Below, piece by piece: positions 1 through 7,376 of a stretch of DNA of 16,522 bases. The DNA comes from Lysobacterales bacterium UBA5700. Lineage in GTDB: Bacteria; Pseudomonadota; Gammaproteobacteria; Xanthomonadales; Xanthomonadaceae. The notes under the pieces were generated by a model. That model worked only from the letters and a program-made list of their open reading frames with translations. It ran no database searches and was not told the origin of the DNA. The stretch lies in contig DIHI01000004.1 in the NCBI GenBank assembly GCA_002420085.1, forward strand, positions 1 through 16,522. The letters are read 5' to 3'. Numbering within the stretch: the first letter of the stretch is position 1; every line of letters begins with the position of its first letter. Made by a program: the position numbers and the translations under genes.

Positions 1-317
1 GCGACCTGGCCCACAAACACCACCAACCACGCCGCACCGACCCATCGCGGCTGAACCCTCTGAGCATGCAAGTGAACCGCGCTACCGGGATGAACGGCTC
101 GGGTGAGAGACATCTGGCCGATGTGCGAGAGGCGCGCTCGCTTCAGCTTCCGATGCGGCGGGCAGATCCTCTGTCAATGCCGCGCTTGCCACCAACAGAC
201 CACTACAGGCCGCACCTTCTGGCTGAGGCGCGACGCTGATCAGGAAGACTTTACAGCGTATGATTTCATCAGTGCCAGCAATCGACAGAGCCAGAATACG
301 GCGATTTTATTTCAACG
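1..317. other. Intergenic / unassigned left edge
   Basis: No gene is supported here. One plus-strand frame stays open from the window edge to a stop near 240, but its translation is rich in Arg, Pro and His, shows no domain I recognise, and its start would lie outside the window. The base composition becomes clearly A/T-richer from about 240 onward. It could hold the 3' tail of an upstream gene or degraded DNA; I cannot decide. Confidence 0.4.
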
Positions 318-367
318 TAACGAACAAAACCTGTCGCGGCAGCCAAGCAAGGCGATACCGCGACAGG
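318..367 (-). terminator. Rho-independent terminator of the spherulin-4-like gene
   Basis: Perfect 10-bp inverted repeat, CCTGTCGCGG at 330-339 and CCGCGACAGG at 358-367, with an 18-base loop. Read on the minus strand, the hairpin is followed directly by TTTTGTT (323-329). It starts 11 bases past the stop codon of the minus-strand gene that ends at 379, which is the expected place and orientation for an intrinsic terminator. Confidence 0.75.
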
Positions 368-378
368 CGAGAACAGCC

Positions 379-1566
379 TCAACGAGACTGCAACACGTCG
401 GGCAGCATGCGCCAGTAGCTGGGCAACTCACCCCATGTGTTCACTGGAAGGCTTTCAAGGTCCGTGGCACCGAACATGCCTGCGCCTCGACGTTTGGCGA
501 GATCGGCCGCCTCAAACGCCTCCGGCAGACTGGCAGTATGTACCAAATGCGCAAACCTGGAATACTCGTAGCCCGCTGTCCAGGCCGGATGGGGGATGAA
601 GCTGTCACGGTAACTCTCAAATGAGCCCTCGAACGTCACAGTGACATCATAAACCTCCATCAACGACTCACTGAAGACAGCCACAAGCTCCTCACCACGC
701 TCAGAAAAAACCGTCCCCGGATTCGCTATCAAAGTACCACCAAAACCAAGCTCAATAGCACGCTGTTTAATCGCCTTCAAACCACCGATACTTTCCACAG
801 TCAAGGGTGCTTGATCGATAAATACAGGAGTGTCGTTCTGTATGTCGGAAAGGCAGGAGTAGCCCTCCAGGTCATTCAGAACATCGAGCATGTTGCGTTG
901 CCCCCACTCAACATGCAGGTAAACAGCCACGGTGGCGCCATTCTGGCGCATAGCACGGACCGTCTGCGGATACAGCGAGCCGACTGCGCAAACACCACCA
1001 CTGCCGGAGTTGTTGCCACTAATAATCACCGTTTCAGCTTGCCGAGATATCACCAGCAGGGGGTCATTTCTCTGGCCTGTCGGTGCAGCATACAAGGGGA
1101 CGAGTCCGCTCAGACGGATAGTCGGAGGCTGGACAAGCACGCGGATTCGCTCATGATCGAGCGCCGGACCTCCCTCGTGACCTTGTACGACGATCGAATA
1201 GCTGTCGAAACCTGCAACCATAGACACCGGGAATTCCGCATGAAGGTTCGAATCCGACAACGTATATACTGCGGCGCCTTGCGAAGTCCAACTCCATTCG
1301 TCAGAACGTCCACTGTACCGATAGAGTGTTCCATTCTCGATGAGCCATGAGCATGTCTCACCTGCAACACGCCATCCTATCGTATCCAGCCCACAAAGAT
1401 AGACCTGCTTGAATTGATACTCCGAATTGATCGAGGCACTGATCTTGATGACATTGTCGTCAGCATTGACTCGCAGCCCGCTGACTTGCGCGGCAGCGTT
1501 AACCGAAACAAACACCCCTGAAAGAAACAGACTAACAAGGATCATGCGGTATACATTGGCTGTCAT
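379..1566 (-). CDS. Secreted protein with spherulation-specific family 4-like domain
   Basis: 395 residues. The N-terminus is a clear Sec signal peptide: basic start, hydrophobic run LVSLFLSGVFVSV, then an Ala-rich cleavage zone near residue 27. Residues ~28-150 look like a beta-rich domain with several Cys. From ~155 the pattern fits the Spherulin4-type TIM-barrel family: VPLYAAP, then VIISGNNSGSGG, a YPQTVRAMRQNGATVAVYLH strand/helix pair, PVFIDQAP, LIANPGTVF, VTVTFEGSFESY, FAHLVHTA, and a C-terminal ATDLESLPVNTWGELPSYW. Members often occur beside extracellular polysaccharide genes and are thought to resemble glycoside hydrolases; the substrate here is unknown. The start is supported by an AAGGAG ribosome site (1575-1580) with 8-base spacing. 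It is a stand-alone gene with its own terminator. Codon and base use is A/T-richer than in the genes to its right, which suggests transfer. The family call rests on motif recall, not on a search. Confidence 0.7.
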   Translation of the reverse strand: MTANVYRMILVSLFLSGVFVSVNAAAQVSGLRVNADDNVIKISASINSEYQFKQVYLCGLDTIGWRVAGETCSWLIENGTLYRYSGRSDEWSWTSQGAAVYTLSDSNLHAEFPVSMVAGFDSYSIVVQGHEGGPALDHERIRVLVQPPTIRLSGLVPLYAAPTGQRNDPLLVISRQAETVIISGNNSGSGGVCAVGSLYPQTVRAMRQNGATVAVYLHVEWGQRNMLDVLNDLEGYSCLSDIQNDTPVFIDQAPLTVESIGGLKAIKQRAIELGFGGTLIANPGTVFSERGEELVAVFSESLMEVYDVTVTFEGSFESYRDSFIPHPAWTAGYEYSRFAHLVHTASLPEAFEAADLAKRRGAGMFGATDLESLPVNTWGELPSYWRMLPDVLQSR

Positions 1567-1574
1567 GACACCAA

Positions 1575-1580
1575 CTCCTT
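1575..1580 (-). promoter_or_regulatory. Shine-Dalgarno site of the spherulin-4-like gene
   Basis: On the minus strand this reads AAGGAG, 8 bases before the ATG at 1566. It is the strongest ribosome-binding site in the window and fixes the start of the secreted protein. Confidence 0.75.
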
Positions 1581-1863
1581 ATGTGCGTGATTGATGACAT
1601 CGTGTCGGAGAGAAGCAGGCTTGGATCGTGCGCCAGCAACTTCATCTCTGTATCGGAGCGTACTTAGCTCATACTGACCGATGCTTAAACATGAGCGAAC
1701 CTGGCTTATCTCGCGTCTCGCCATGCGTTCAGCGCGCATTAAATCATTTTGCGAATCGACAGTACGCGCACTTTCCAAAGCACAGTCCAAGAGCCAACCA
1801 CCCGCCGCCGACTGCGCCGATCAGCGGGCTCATGCCATGGGTTCGTGTATTGCGTTTGGTGGT

Positions 1864-1878
1864 TCGCGCAACGCGCGA
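1864..1878 (-). terminator. Hairpin just after the LacI-family gene
   Basis: TCGCGC (1864-1869) and GCGCGA (1873-1878) form a 6-bp stem with a 3-base loop, starting 3 bases after the stop codon of the minus-strand gene. There is no T-tract, so it could stabilise the mRNA end or be a weak or Rho-assisted terminator. Confidence 0.35.
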
Positions 1879-1881
1879 GGC

Positions 1882-2916
1882 TCATCCCGCGCCGCAGGAG
1901 CGGCGGATGATCGGCTTGGCGGGGATGGTGCGGCTTTCGACCGGGATGCCCTGGACCAGTTTGATCAGGGTATCGACCAGGATCGCGCCGGCCAGTTTGG
2001 TGTCCTGCTGGACGGTGGTCAGGGCTGGCTGGGTGAAGCCGGCAATCGGGATGTCGTCGAAACCGACCACGGCGATCGGGTCGGGGACTCCGAGGCCGGC
2101 GTCGTAGAGCGCCTGCATGGCGCCGATGGCGATCAGGTCGCTGGCGGCGAACAGGGCGTCGAAGCGCTTGCGGCGTGTCAACAGGTCACGGGTGGCTTGG
2201 TAACCGGCGTGTTCGGTCGTGATGGCATCGACCTGAAGTCCGGGATCGATCTTCAGGCCGGCGGCGGCCAGGGCATCAGCATAGCCCTGGTAGCGGGCAT
2301 AGAACTCGGGGTAGCGGTCCGATGCGTGACCGAGGAAGGCGATCCGTTTGCGACCGAGTCCGATCAGATGCTCGGTGATCGCGCGCCCGCCCTGGGCGTT
2401 GTCGCAGCCGATCGAGATGCCAGGCTGGCCCGACTGAACGGCCCCCCAGCGGACGAAGTGAGTCCCCTGAGCGACCAGATGGTCGAGCTTGGCCTTGTAT
2501 TCCAGGTAGTCGCCGTAACCGAGCAGAATGATGCCGTCGGCCTTGTGGCTGTCCTCGTAGTCGGCCTGCCAGTCGTTGGACAATTGCTGAAAGGACACCA
2601 GCAGGTCGTAGTCCTCGGCGGCGCAGGCGCGGGCGATCGAACCGAGCATCGACAGGAAGAACGGGTTGATCAGCGAGTCGTCGCTGGTCGGATCCTCGAA
2701 CAGCAGCAGGGCCAGGGTGCCGGACTGCTGGGTGCGCAGGCTGGAGGCGTGCTTGTCAACCTTGTAGTTCAGTTCGCGGGCGATCGCTTCGATCCGCCTG
2801 CGGGTCTTGTCGTTGACCAGGGGGCTGCCACGCAAGGCGCGCGATACCGTGGCCTGCGAGACGCCGGCCTGGTAGGCGATATCCAGCGAAGTGGCCTTGC
2901 CCTTGATCGACGACAT
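1882..2916 (-). CDS. LacI-family transcriptional regulator
   Basis: 344 residues, the normal length for this family. Residues ~9-30 are the LacI helix-turn-helix (TSLDIAYQAGVSQATVSRAL), followed by the hinge region (RRRIEAIARELNYKVDKHA). From ~65 there is a periplasmic-binding-protein-like effector domain: TLALLLFEDP, ADGIILLGYGDY, the GRAITEHLIGLGRKRIAFLG strand-helix, then DALFAASDLIAIGAMQAL and IAVVGFDDIPIAGFTQPALTTV, the usual family signature near the C-terminus. It should act as a dimeric, sugar- or metabolite-responsive repressor or activator in the cytoplasm; the effector is unknown. It lies 110 bases downstream of a co-directional SDR gene, and a near-perfect palindrome sits in that gap, compatible with autoregulation. 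The start is the first ATG of the frame and places the HTH at the expected distance; no strong ribosome site is visible. Confidence 0.92.
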   Translation of the reverse strand: MSSIKGKATSLDIAYQAGVSQATVSRALRGSPLVNDKTRRRIEAIARELNYKVDKHASSLRTQQSGTLALLLFEDPTSDDSLINPFFLSMLGSIARACAAEDYDLLVSFQQLSNDWQADYEDSHKADGIILLGYGDYLEYKAKLDHLVAQGTHFVRWGAVQSGQPGISIGCDNAQGGRAITEHLIGLGRKRIAFLGHASDRYPEFYARYQGYADALAAAGLKIDPGLQVDAITTEHAGYQATRDLLTRRKRFDALFAASDLIAIGAMQALYDAGLGVPDPIAVVGFDDIPIAGFTQPALTTVQQDTKLAGAILVDTLIKLVQGIPVESRTIPAKPIIRRSCGAG

Positions 2917-2967
2917 GGGGTCCAGGTGCGTTGACCGGTGGCCGCGAGTGTAGCGCGTCGCCGATGA

Positions 2968-2989
2968 CTCGGGCGTCGCGACGACCGAG
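2968..2989. promoter_or_regulatory. Candidate operator: 22-bp interrupted palindrome upstream of the LacI-family gene
   Basis: CTCGG-G-CGTCG followed by CGACG-A-CCGAG. All positions are symmetric except one pair (G/A), and the centre is CG, as in many LacI-family operators. It lies about 52 bases upstream of the regulator's start codon. It could equally form a hairpin behind the upstream SDR gene. Confidence 0.35.
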
Positions 2990-3013
2990 ATCGCTCGCCC
3001 GCCGCAGGGGTAC

Positions 3014-3028
3014 GACCCTGATCGGGTC
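3014..3028 (-). terminator. Short hairpin at the end of the SDR gene
   Basis: GACCC and GGGTC flank TGATC, making a 5-bp stem whose one arm overlaps the stop codon of the minus-strand SDR. No T-tract follows, so a terminator role is weakly supported. Confidence 0.25.
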
Positions 3029-3791
3029 AGGCCAGATAGCCGCCATCGACCGGAAATGCGGCGCCGGTGATGTAGCCGGACGCCGGTGCCGCCAGGAACA
3101 GCACCATCGGGGCGATTTCATCCGGCTGGGCCACCCGTGCCAGCGGGATCAGTCGCATCATGGTTTCGAGAATGCGCGGATTGCTGGTCAATGCCGATGC
3201 GAAGCGGGTGTCGGTCAGGCCGGGCAGGACGGCATTGACGTGGATGCCGTCGCCGGCCAGTTCCTTGGCGAAGCCTTCGGTCATGTTGACGATGCCGGCC
3301 TTGGTCATCGAGTACACCAGTTGTCCGGGCGCAGCACGCTGGGCATTGACCGAGGCGATGTTGATGATTCTGCCGCCGTTGCCCGCCTTCATGCGACGCG
3401 CCGCCTGGACGGTGGTCCAGAAATAGCCGCGCAGGTTGACCTCGACGGTCTTTTCGTAGGCATCGAGGCTCATGTCGATGGCCGGGCCGAAGTAGGGATT
3501 GGCGGCGGCGTTGTTGACCAGGATGTCGGGAACGATGGCGCGGCTGTCGAGCTGGGTGAACAGGGCCTCGATGGCAACCGGATCGCCAACATGCATGGCG
3601 TGGGCTTCAGCCTGGCCGCCGGCCTGGACGATGGCATCGGCGACGGCACGACAACCGTCCTCGCGGCGGCTGGTGCAGATCACGCGGGCGCCGTGGGCGG
3701 CGAGCAGATGGGCGATGGCGGCACCGATACCGCGCGAGGCGCCGCTGACCAGGGCGGTCTTGCCGGTGAGATCGAACAGGACTTCGGGCAT
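3027..3791 (-). CDS. Short-chain dehydrogenase/reductase (SDR), classical type
   Basis: 254 residues from the ATG at 3791. A TTG three codons upstream is possible but less likely. It is a classical NAD(P)-dependent SDR with a Rossmann fold. The cofactor loop GASRGIG is at residues 17-23. A following CTSRR, with basic residues after strand 2, suggests NADP(H). NNAAAN is at ~93-98, the catalytic Ser147 lies in NIAS, and Tyr160/Lys164 lie in YSMTK. The C-terminal SGYITGAAFPVDGGYLA is the usual end of this family and packs at the subunit interface. The overall pattern resembles DHRS4-like and 3-oxoacyl reductase-like members; the substrate cannot be read from the sequence. It is divergent from another SDR (61-base gap) and upstream of the LacI-family gene, with which it may be co-transcribed. 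Confidence 0.88.
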   Translation of the reverse strand: MPEVLFDLTGKTALVSGASRGIGAAIAHLLAAHGARVICTSRREDGCRAVADAIVQAGGQAEAHAMHVGDPVAIEALFTQLDSRAIVPDILVNNAAANPYFGPAIDMSLDAYEKTVEVNLRGYFWTTVQAARRMKAGNGGRIINIASVNAQRAAPGQLVYSMTKAGIVNMTEGFAKELAGDGIHVNAVLPGLTDTRFASALTSNPRILETMMRLIPLARVAQPDEIAPMVLFLAAPASGYITGAAFPVDGGYLA

Positions 3792-3811
3792 GGCTTGCAA
3801 TCCGTACTGAC

Positions 3812-3820
3812 TGGTATGCT
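3812..3820 (+). promoter_or_regulatory. Candidate extended -10 promoter for the SDR/saccharopine-dehydrogenase-like operon
   Basis: TGGTATGCT matches an extended -10 (TGn followed by TATGCT). A TTGCAA at 3795-3800 lies only 14 bases upstream, too close for a normal -35, so the extended -10 would carry most of the activity. The predicted start, near 3827, would give a short leader to the ATG at 3853, with a GGAG at about 3841-3844. Confidence 0.35.
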
Positions 3821-3852
3821 GGCGAGCCTATCACGCGATCCGGAGCCGCCGC

Positions 3853-4647
3853 ATGCACGCCAGACGAGTCCTGATTACCGGTGCCGGCAGCGGCCTGGGG
3901 TTGGCGCTCGCACACCGCTTTGCTCACGCGGGCTGCGAGGTGGCCTGCGTCGATCTGCTCGGCGAGCGGGCAGCGGAGGCGGCAGCCAGCCTGCCCGGCA
4001 ACGGACATCTGCCGTTCGAGGCCGATGTCGGCGACGCCGCGAGCATGGACGCCCTGCACGCCCAGGTGACCCAGCTCTGGCCGGCGCTCGATGTGCTGAT
4101 CAACAACGCCGGCATCGCCAGCGGCGGGGGTCTGCTCGATGCCACGCCCGAAGAGTGGCAGCGCCTGCTCAACGTCAATCTGATGGGCGTGGTGCGCGGC
4201 TGTCGGCTGTTCCTCCCGACCATGATCGATCGCGGTCGCGGCCAGATCGTCAATGTCGCCAGCTTCGCCGGTCTGGCCGGGGCGCCCTACATCATGAGCT
4301 ACGGGGTGGCCAAGGCGGCGGTGGTGGCGCTGTCGGAGCAATTGCGGGCCGAGGTGGTCAACGAGGGCATCAAGGTCAGCGTGGTCTGTCCGGCCTTCTT
4401 CCGCACCAACCTGTTGCAGAACTTCGAGGGCGACACACGCATGCGGCAGACCGCAGCACGTCTGATGGAACGCTCGCCGGACAGCCTCGACAGTGTTGCC
4501 GACAAGGTGTTCGCGGGAATCGAGCAGGGCCGCTTCCTGATCCTGCCGACCCGACGCGAACCGATGTTCTGGCGTCTGAAACGCTGGTTCCCGGAACTGT
4601 ATTTCCGACAGATGCGCAAGCTGGCGGTGCGCTCGTTGCGCTCGTGA
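3853..4647 (+). CDS. Short-chain dehydrogenase/reductase (SDR)
   Basis: 264 residues. The NAD(P)-binding TGAGSGLG is at 9-16, with VDLLGERAAE after strand 2 (an Asp there suggests NAD(H) preference). NNAG is at 84-87, NVNLMGV at ~107-113, catalytic Ser137 in NVAS, and Tyr150/Lys154 in YGVAK. The C-terminus (~230-264) is longer and more basic than in the first SDR and ends WRLKRWFPELYFRQMRKL, an amphipathic basic tail that may touch membrane. SDRs of this layout often act on lipids or fatty-acyl substrates, but the substrate is not determined here. It starts an apparent two-gene operon with the saccharopine-dehydrogenase-like gene 70 bases downstream, and is divergent from the SDR at 3027-3791. 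Confidence 0.88.
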   Translation: MHARRVLITGAGSGLGLALAHRFAHAGCEVACVDLLGERAAEAAASLPGNGHLPFEADVGDAASMDALHAQVTQLWPALDVLINNAGIASGGGLLDATPEEWQRLLNVNLMGVVRGCRLFLPTMIDRGRGQIVNVASFAGLAGAPYIMSYGVAKAAVVALSEQLRAEVVNEGIKVSVVCPAFFRTNLLQNFEGDTRMRQTAARLMERSPDSLDSVADKVFAGIEQGRFLILPTRREPMFWRLKRWFPELYFRQMRKLAVRSLRS

Positions 4648-4717
4648 TCGCGCTTCGGCCGGCGCACACTGTCTGGATCGGAAACTGCGGCACCCCTCTC
4701 TGCAAGCGGAGCGAACG

Positions 4718-5764
4718 ATGGACTGGATGATCTATGGCGCCAACGGTTACACCGGCAAGCTGACGGCAGAGGAGGCGGTCCGGCGCGGCCTGCGACCGAT
4801 CCTCGCTGGCCGTCGCGAGGACACGATCCGCCCGCTGGCCGAGTCGCTCGGCCTGCCCTGGCGGGCATTCGGCCTGGACGATCCGCAGGCACTGAGGGCC
4901 GGGTTGGATGGGGTTGGTCTGGTGCTGCACTGCGCCGGGCCGTTCTCTGCGACCTGTGCCCCGATGCTCGAAGCCTGCCTGGATCAGGGCGCGCACTATC
5001 TCGACATCACCGGTGAGATCGCGGTCTTCGCGCACTGCCACGCGCAGCATGCTCGGGCCGTACAGCGCGGCATCGTGGTCCTGCCCGGTGCCGGTTTCGA
5101 CGTGGTTCCGACCGACTGTCTGGCGGCCCTGCTCAAACGCGCCATGCCGGATGCGGCGTCGCTGGTGCTGGCCTTCGAGGGCGGCGGCGGCTTCAGTCCG
5201 GGAACCGCCAAGACCAGCGTCGAAGGGCTGGCTTCAGGTGGCCGGGTGCGCCGCGATGGCAAGGTCGAACGGGTACCGCTGGCCTGGAAATGGCGCTACT
5301 TCACGCGCGACGGCGAACAGCGCAGCGCGATGACCATCCCCTGGGGCGATGTCTACACGGCCCACGTATCGACCGGCATCGCCAATATCGAGGTCTACAT
5401 GGCGGCACCGCCAAGCACCATCAAGCGGGTGCGCCGACTGCGCCTGCTCGGCCCATTGCTCGGCACCGGGCCAGTGCAGCGGTTCCTGAAAGCGCGGGTT
5501 GACAAGAACGTGCGCGGACCCTCCGAATCGCTGCGTGCCCGCACCGACAGCTTCATCTGGGGCGAGGTTCGCGATCAGGCCGACCGGCTGCTGGCCAAGC
5601 AACTGCGCACCCCGAACGGTTATGCGCTCACCGTGACCGCAAGCCTGGGCATCGTCGCCCGTCTGCTCGACGGCGAGCCGGCGAAGCCCGGCTACCACAC
5701 GCCATCGTCGCTGATGGGTGCCGACTATGTGCTCGGCCTGCCGGGGGTGCAGCTTTACGAGTGA
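4718..5764 (+). CDS. Saccharopine dehydrogenase-like NAD(P)-binding protein (trans-acting enoyl reductase type)
   Basis: 348 residues. The N-terminal Rossmann motif GANGYTG (7-13) and LAGRR (~29-33) are typical of the saccharopine dehydrogenase/SCCPDH-like family. LHCAGPFS (~69-76) and YLDITGE (~93-99) are further conserved blocks, as is LPGAGFDVVPTDCLA (~123-137). The closest family pattern I recall is the group that includes mycobacterial trans-acting enoyl reductases and uncharacterised bacterial homologues. These reduce or handle lipid-type substrates; they do not make lysine. It is preceded by GGAG about 10 bases before the ATG and sits behind an SDR gene, so a shared redox pathway for a lipid-like substrate is a reasonable inference. 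The exact reaction is unknown. Confidence 0.78.
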   Translation: MDWMIYGANGYTGKLTAEEAVRRGLRPILAGRREDTIRPLAESLGLPWRAFGLDDPQALRAGLDGVGLVLHCAGPFSATCAPMLEACLDQGAHYLDITGEIAVFAHCHAQHARAVQRGIVVLPGAGFDVVPTDCLAALLKRAMPDAASLVLAFEGGGGFSPGTAKTSVEGLASGGRVRRDGKVERVPLAWKWRYFTRDGEQRSAMTIPWGDVYTAHVSTGIANIEVYMAAPPSTIKRVRRLRLLGPLLGTGPVQRFLKARVDKNVRGPSESLRARTDSFIWGEVRDQADRLLAKQLRTPNGYALTVTASLGIVARLLDGEPAKPGYHTPSSLMGADYVLGLPGVQLYE

Positions 5765-5777
5765 GCCGATCGCAAGC

Positions 5778-5820
5778 GCCGGCGTCGATGCGGTAGCAGC
5801 GGTCAGCGTGCGACGGCGGC
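5778..5820. terminator. Possible hairpin between convergent genes
   Basis: GCCGGCGTCG (5778-5787) and CGACGGCGGC (5811-5820) pair with one mismatch across a 23-base loop. The right arm lies within the last codons of the minus-strand peptidase gene. No T-tract is visible on either strand. Listed only as a weak candidate for the convergent ends at 5764 and 5803. Confidence 0.2.
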
Positions 5821-7233
5821 ATCGGCTGCCCGGACCGAATCGGGCGAGCGGGCCATGATCGCGTCACGGATCGCTGCCGCCGGTGCGTTCGGGTCTGAGC
5901 GCAGACGCTGGATGCCGGTGCCGATCCCGAGGCGCCGGTAGGTGTCGTCGAGATCGGGAAAGCGGGTGTCGGCGGCATAGCGCTGGTACATCGGCACGAA
6001 CAGCCGAGTACCGGCGAGTCGGTCGAGTTCGGCCGTGAATCGCTCCGGCGACCAGGTCTGGTAGGCCGGCAGGTGGCGCTCGGCGAAGCGCTCCAGTACG
6101 GCGTCCAGGCTCTGGCCATGCCGCTCGCGCAGGGCAGCATCGGCTTCCAGCCAGTAAGCCGCTCCGCTCCAGTAGACCCGCATGGTGCCGCGATAGCCGG
6201 CCGAGACCTCGGACAGACGCTGACCACGGGTCGAACGTTCGTCATGGCCGCGTCCGAAGCCGGCATCGAGCTTGCTCCAGGCACGCTCCGGGGTGAGGAT
6301 GCCGGCCCGCGCCCGCAGGACGTTCTGGTAGTAGCTGGCAAGGCCCTCGGACAGCCAGCGGCCGCCATCGCCGAGGTACGGGTGGAACAGGTGCGACAGT
6401 TCGTGCGACAGCGTCCAGTCCTCGTTGCGTTCAGCCTCGCTGGCGTCCAGACCGGTGAACAGCCGCAGGGCACTGCCGCCGCCACGCGCGACCTGGCCCC
6501 ATGGCGTGGGGCTGCGCACGCCCGGCAGAGGAACCACCAGCACCTGGGCGTCGGCCAGCGGCAGGCGACCGCTGCTGGTGAGTACCGCCCGCGTGTTGAG
6601 ATCGAGCCAACGGAGCAGGGCCGGGGTCGGAATCGGCCGGGTGGTCGGCAGCAGGGTCACCCGCAAACGACCTCCGGGATAGTCGAGCCGGCGCTCCTCG
6701 AAGCGCCCGAAGGCGCTGAAACCTTCCCAACTGCGTGGGGTGTCCGGGATTCGGTAGCGGCGGCCACTGGCATCGCTGGGTGTCCACGGCAACGAGGCCG
6801 ACCAGCCGTCGGGGAACGCCACGCTGGCCTGGGTGCCGGCCGGGATCCGTTGCGGTCGCCAGAACCAGTCGGACAGCCGCAGCATGGCGTAGGCATCATC
6901 GCGCCAGCCCAGTCCGTACCGGTCGCCACGACCGGCGCTGCGCAGATCGACCCGGTAACGCAGGCACTGGCCGGCGCTCAGGCCCGAATGAACGATGCGC
7001 TCGCCACTGCGGCGGGGCCGGCTGCTGCCATCGCCATCGATGGCCAGCAGCCAGCGGGTGCTGTCGCGGTCGCCGCTGCGCAACTCCCCGGCGGCGAGGC
7101 CATCCGGGGCGCACAGGTGTACCGCCAGTTCGGTGCCATCGCCGTGCAGGCGGAGGGTGTAGTCGAGGCCGGCCTGGGCCTCACCCGAGAGCAGGGCCAA
7201 CAGGCCGAGCCAGAATGCGATTCGCGATGCCAT
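5803..7233 (-). CDS. Secreted gluzincin-like metallopeptidase (M1/M61-type fold)
   Basis: 476 residues from the ATG at 7233, which gives a compact Sec signal peptide (FWLGLLALLSGEAQA, cleavage near residue 21). An ATG at 7245 in the same frame would add only MVID. Residues ~22-200 are a beta-rich domain with no catalytic motif. The zinc site is HELSH at 277-281, with a likely third ligand Glu296 in WLSEGLASYY; this WxxEGxxxYY element is typical of M1/M61 gluzincins. A later VYWSGAAYWLEAD (~353-365) matches the helix that follows the active site in M61-like enzymes. Oddly, only 14 residues separate HELSH from the Glu, where M1 enzymes have 18. The protein should act in the periplasm or outside the cell; its substrate is unknown. 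It is divergent from uvrD and convergent with the saccharopine-dehydrogenase-like gene. Confidence 0.75.
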   Translation of the reverse strand: MASRIAFWLGLLALLSGEAQAGLDYTLRLHGDGTELAVHLCAPDGLAAGELRSGDRDSTRWLLAIDGDGSSRPRRSGERIVHSGLSAGQCLRYRVDLRSAGRGDRYGLGWRDDAYAMLRLSDWFWRPQRIPAGTQASVAFPDGWSASLPWTPSDASGRRYRIPDTPRSWEGFSAFGRFEERRLDYPGGRLRVTLLPTTRPIPTPALLRWLDLNTRAVLTSSGRLPLADAQVLVVPLPGVRSPTPWGQVARGGGSALRLFTGLDASEAERNEDWTLSHELSHLFHPYLGDGGRWLSEGLASYYQNVLRARAGILTPERAWSKLDAGFGRGHDERSTRGQRLSEVSAGYRGTMRVYWSGAAYWLEADAALRERHGQSLDAVLERFAERHLPAYQTWSPERFTAELDRLAGTRLFVPMYQRYAADTRFPDLDDTYRRLGIGTGIQRLRSDPNAPAAAIRDAIMARSPDSVRAADAAVAR

Positions 7234-7364
7234 GTCGATCACCATACCGATCACTGATGAAGATCGCGTGCCGAAGTTCCCCTGCAGGCTCGGCCGGATG
7301 TGCCGCCTGGGCGGTGCGGGGGCGTGTGTCGGGTCGATCACCGGGGCTGATTCGGCAACACCGT

Positions 7365-7370
7365 TAGAAT
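7365..7370 (+). promoter_or_regulatory. Candidate -10 element of uvrD (possible leaderless mRNA)
   Basis: TAGAAT ends 6 bases before the ATG of uvrD at 7377, so a start of transcription 7 bases downstream would fall on the A of the start codon. No ribosome-binding site is visible before that ATG. The -35 region is not well matched. Confidence 0.4.
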
Positions 7371-7376
7371 GGACGA

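Larger units (their letters stand above)
1567..1881. other. Intergenic region upstream of the secreted protein gene
   Basis: 315 bases without a convincing gene. It contains the ribosome site of the secreted protein at its left end and a hairpin behind the LacI gene at its right end. The composition is A/T-rich up to about 1790 and changes to the GC-rich host style near 1800-1880, so the boundary of the putative insert may lie here. I found no promoter with both hexamers well matched on the minus strand. Confidence 0.4.

Noticed and set aside
1..240. Open plus-strand frame from the window edge
   Set aside because: No start in the window, no recognised domain, odd composition; could be chance.
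1563..1790. 75-codon minus-strand frame ending in ATGA overlap with the secreted protein start
   Set aside because: The overlap looks like translational coupling, but the sequence has no recognisable features, no ribosome site was found, and the downstream gene has its own strong site.
2931..4730. Long plus-strand open frame (599 codons)
   Set aside because: Runs antisense through one SDR and out of frame through the other; Gly/Arg/Asp-rich shadow.
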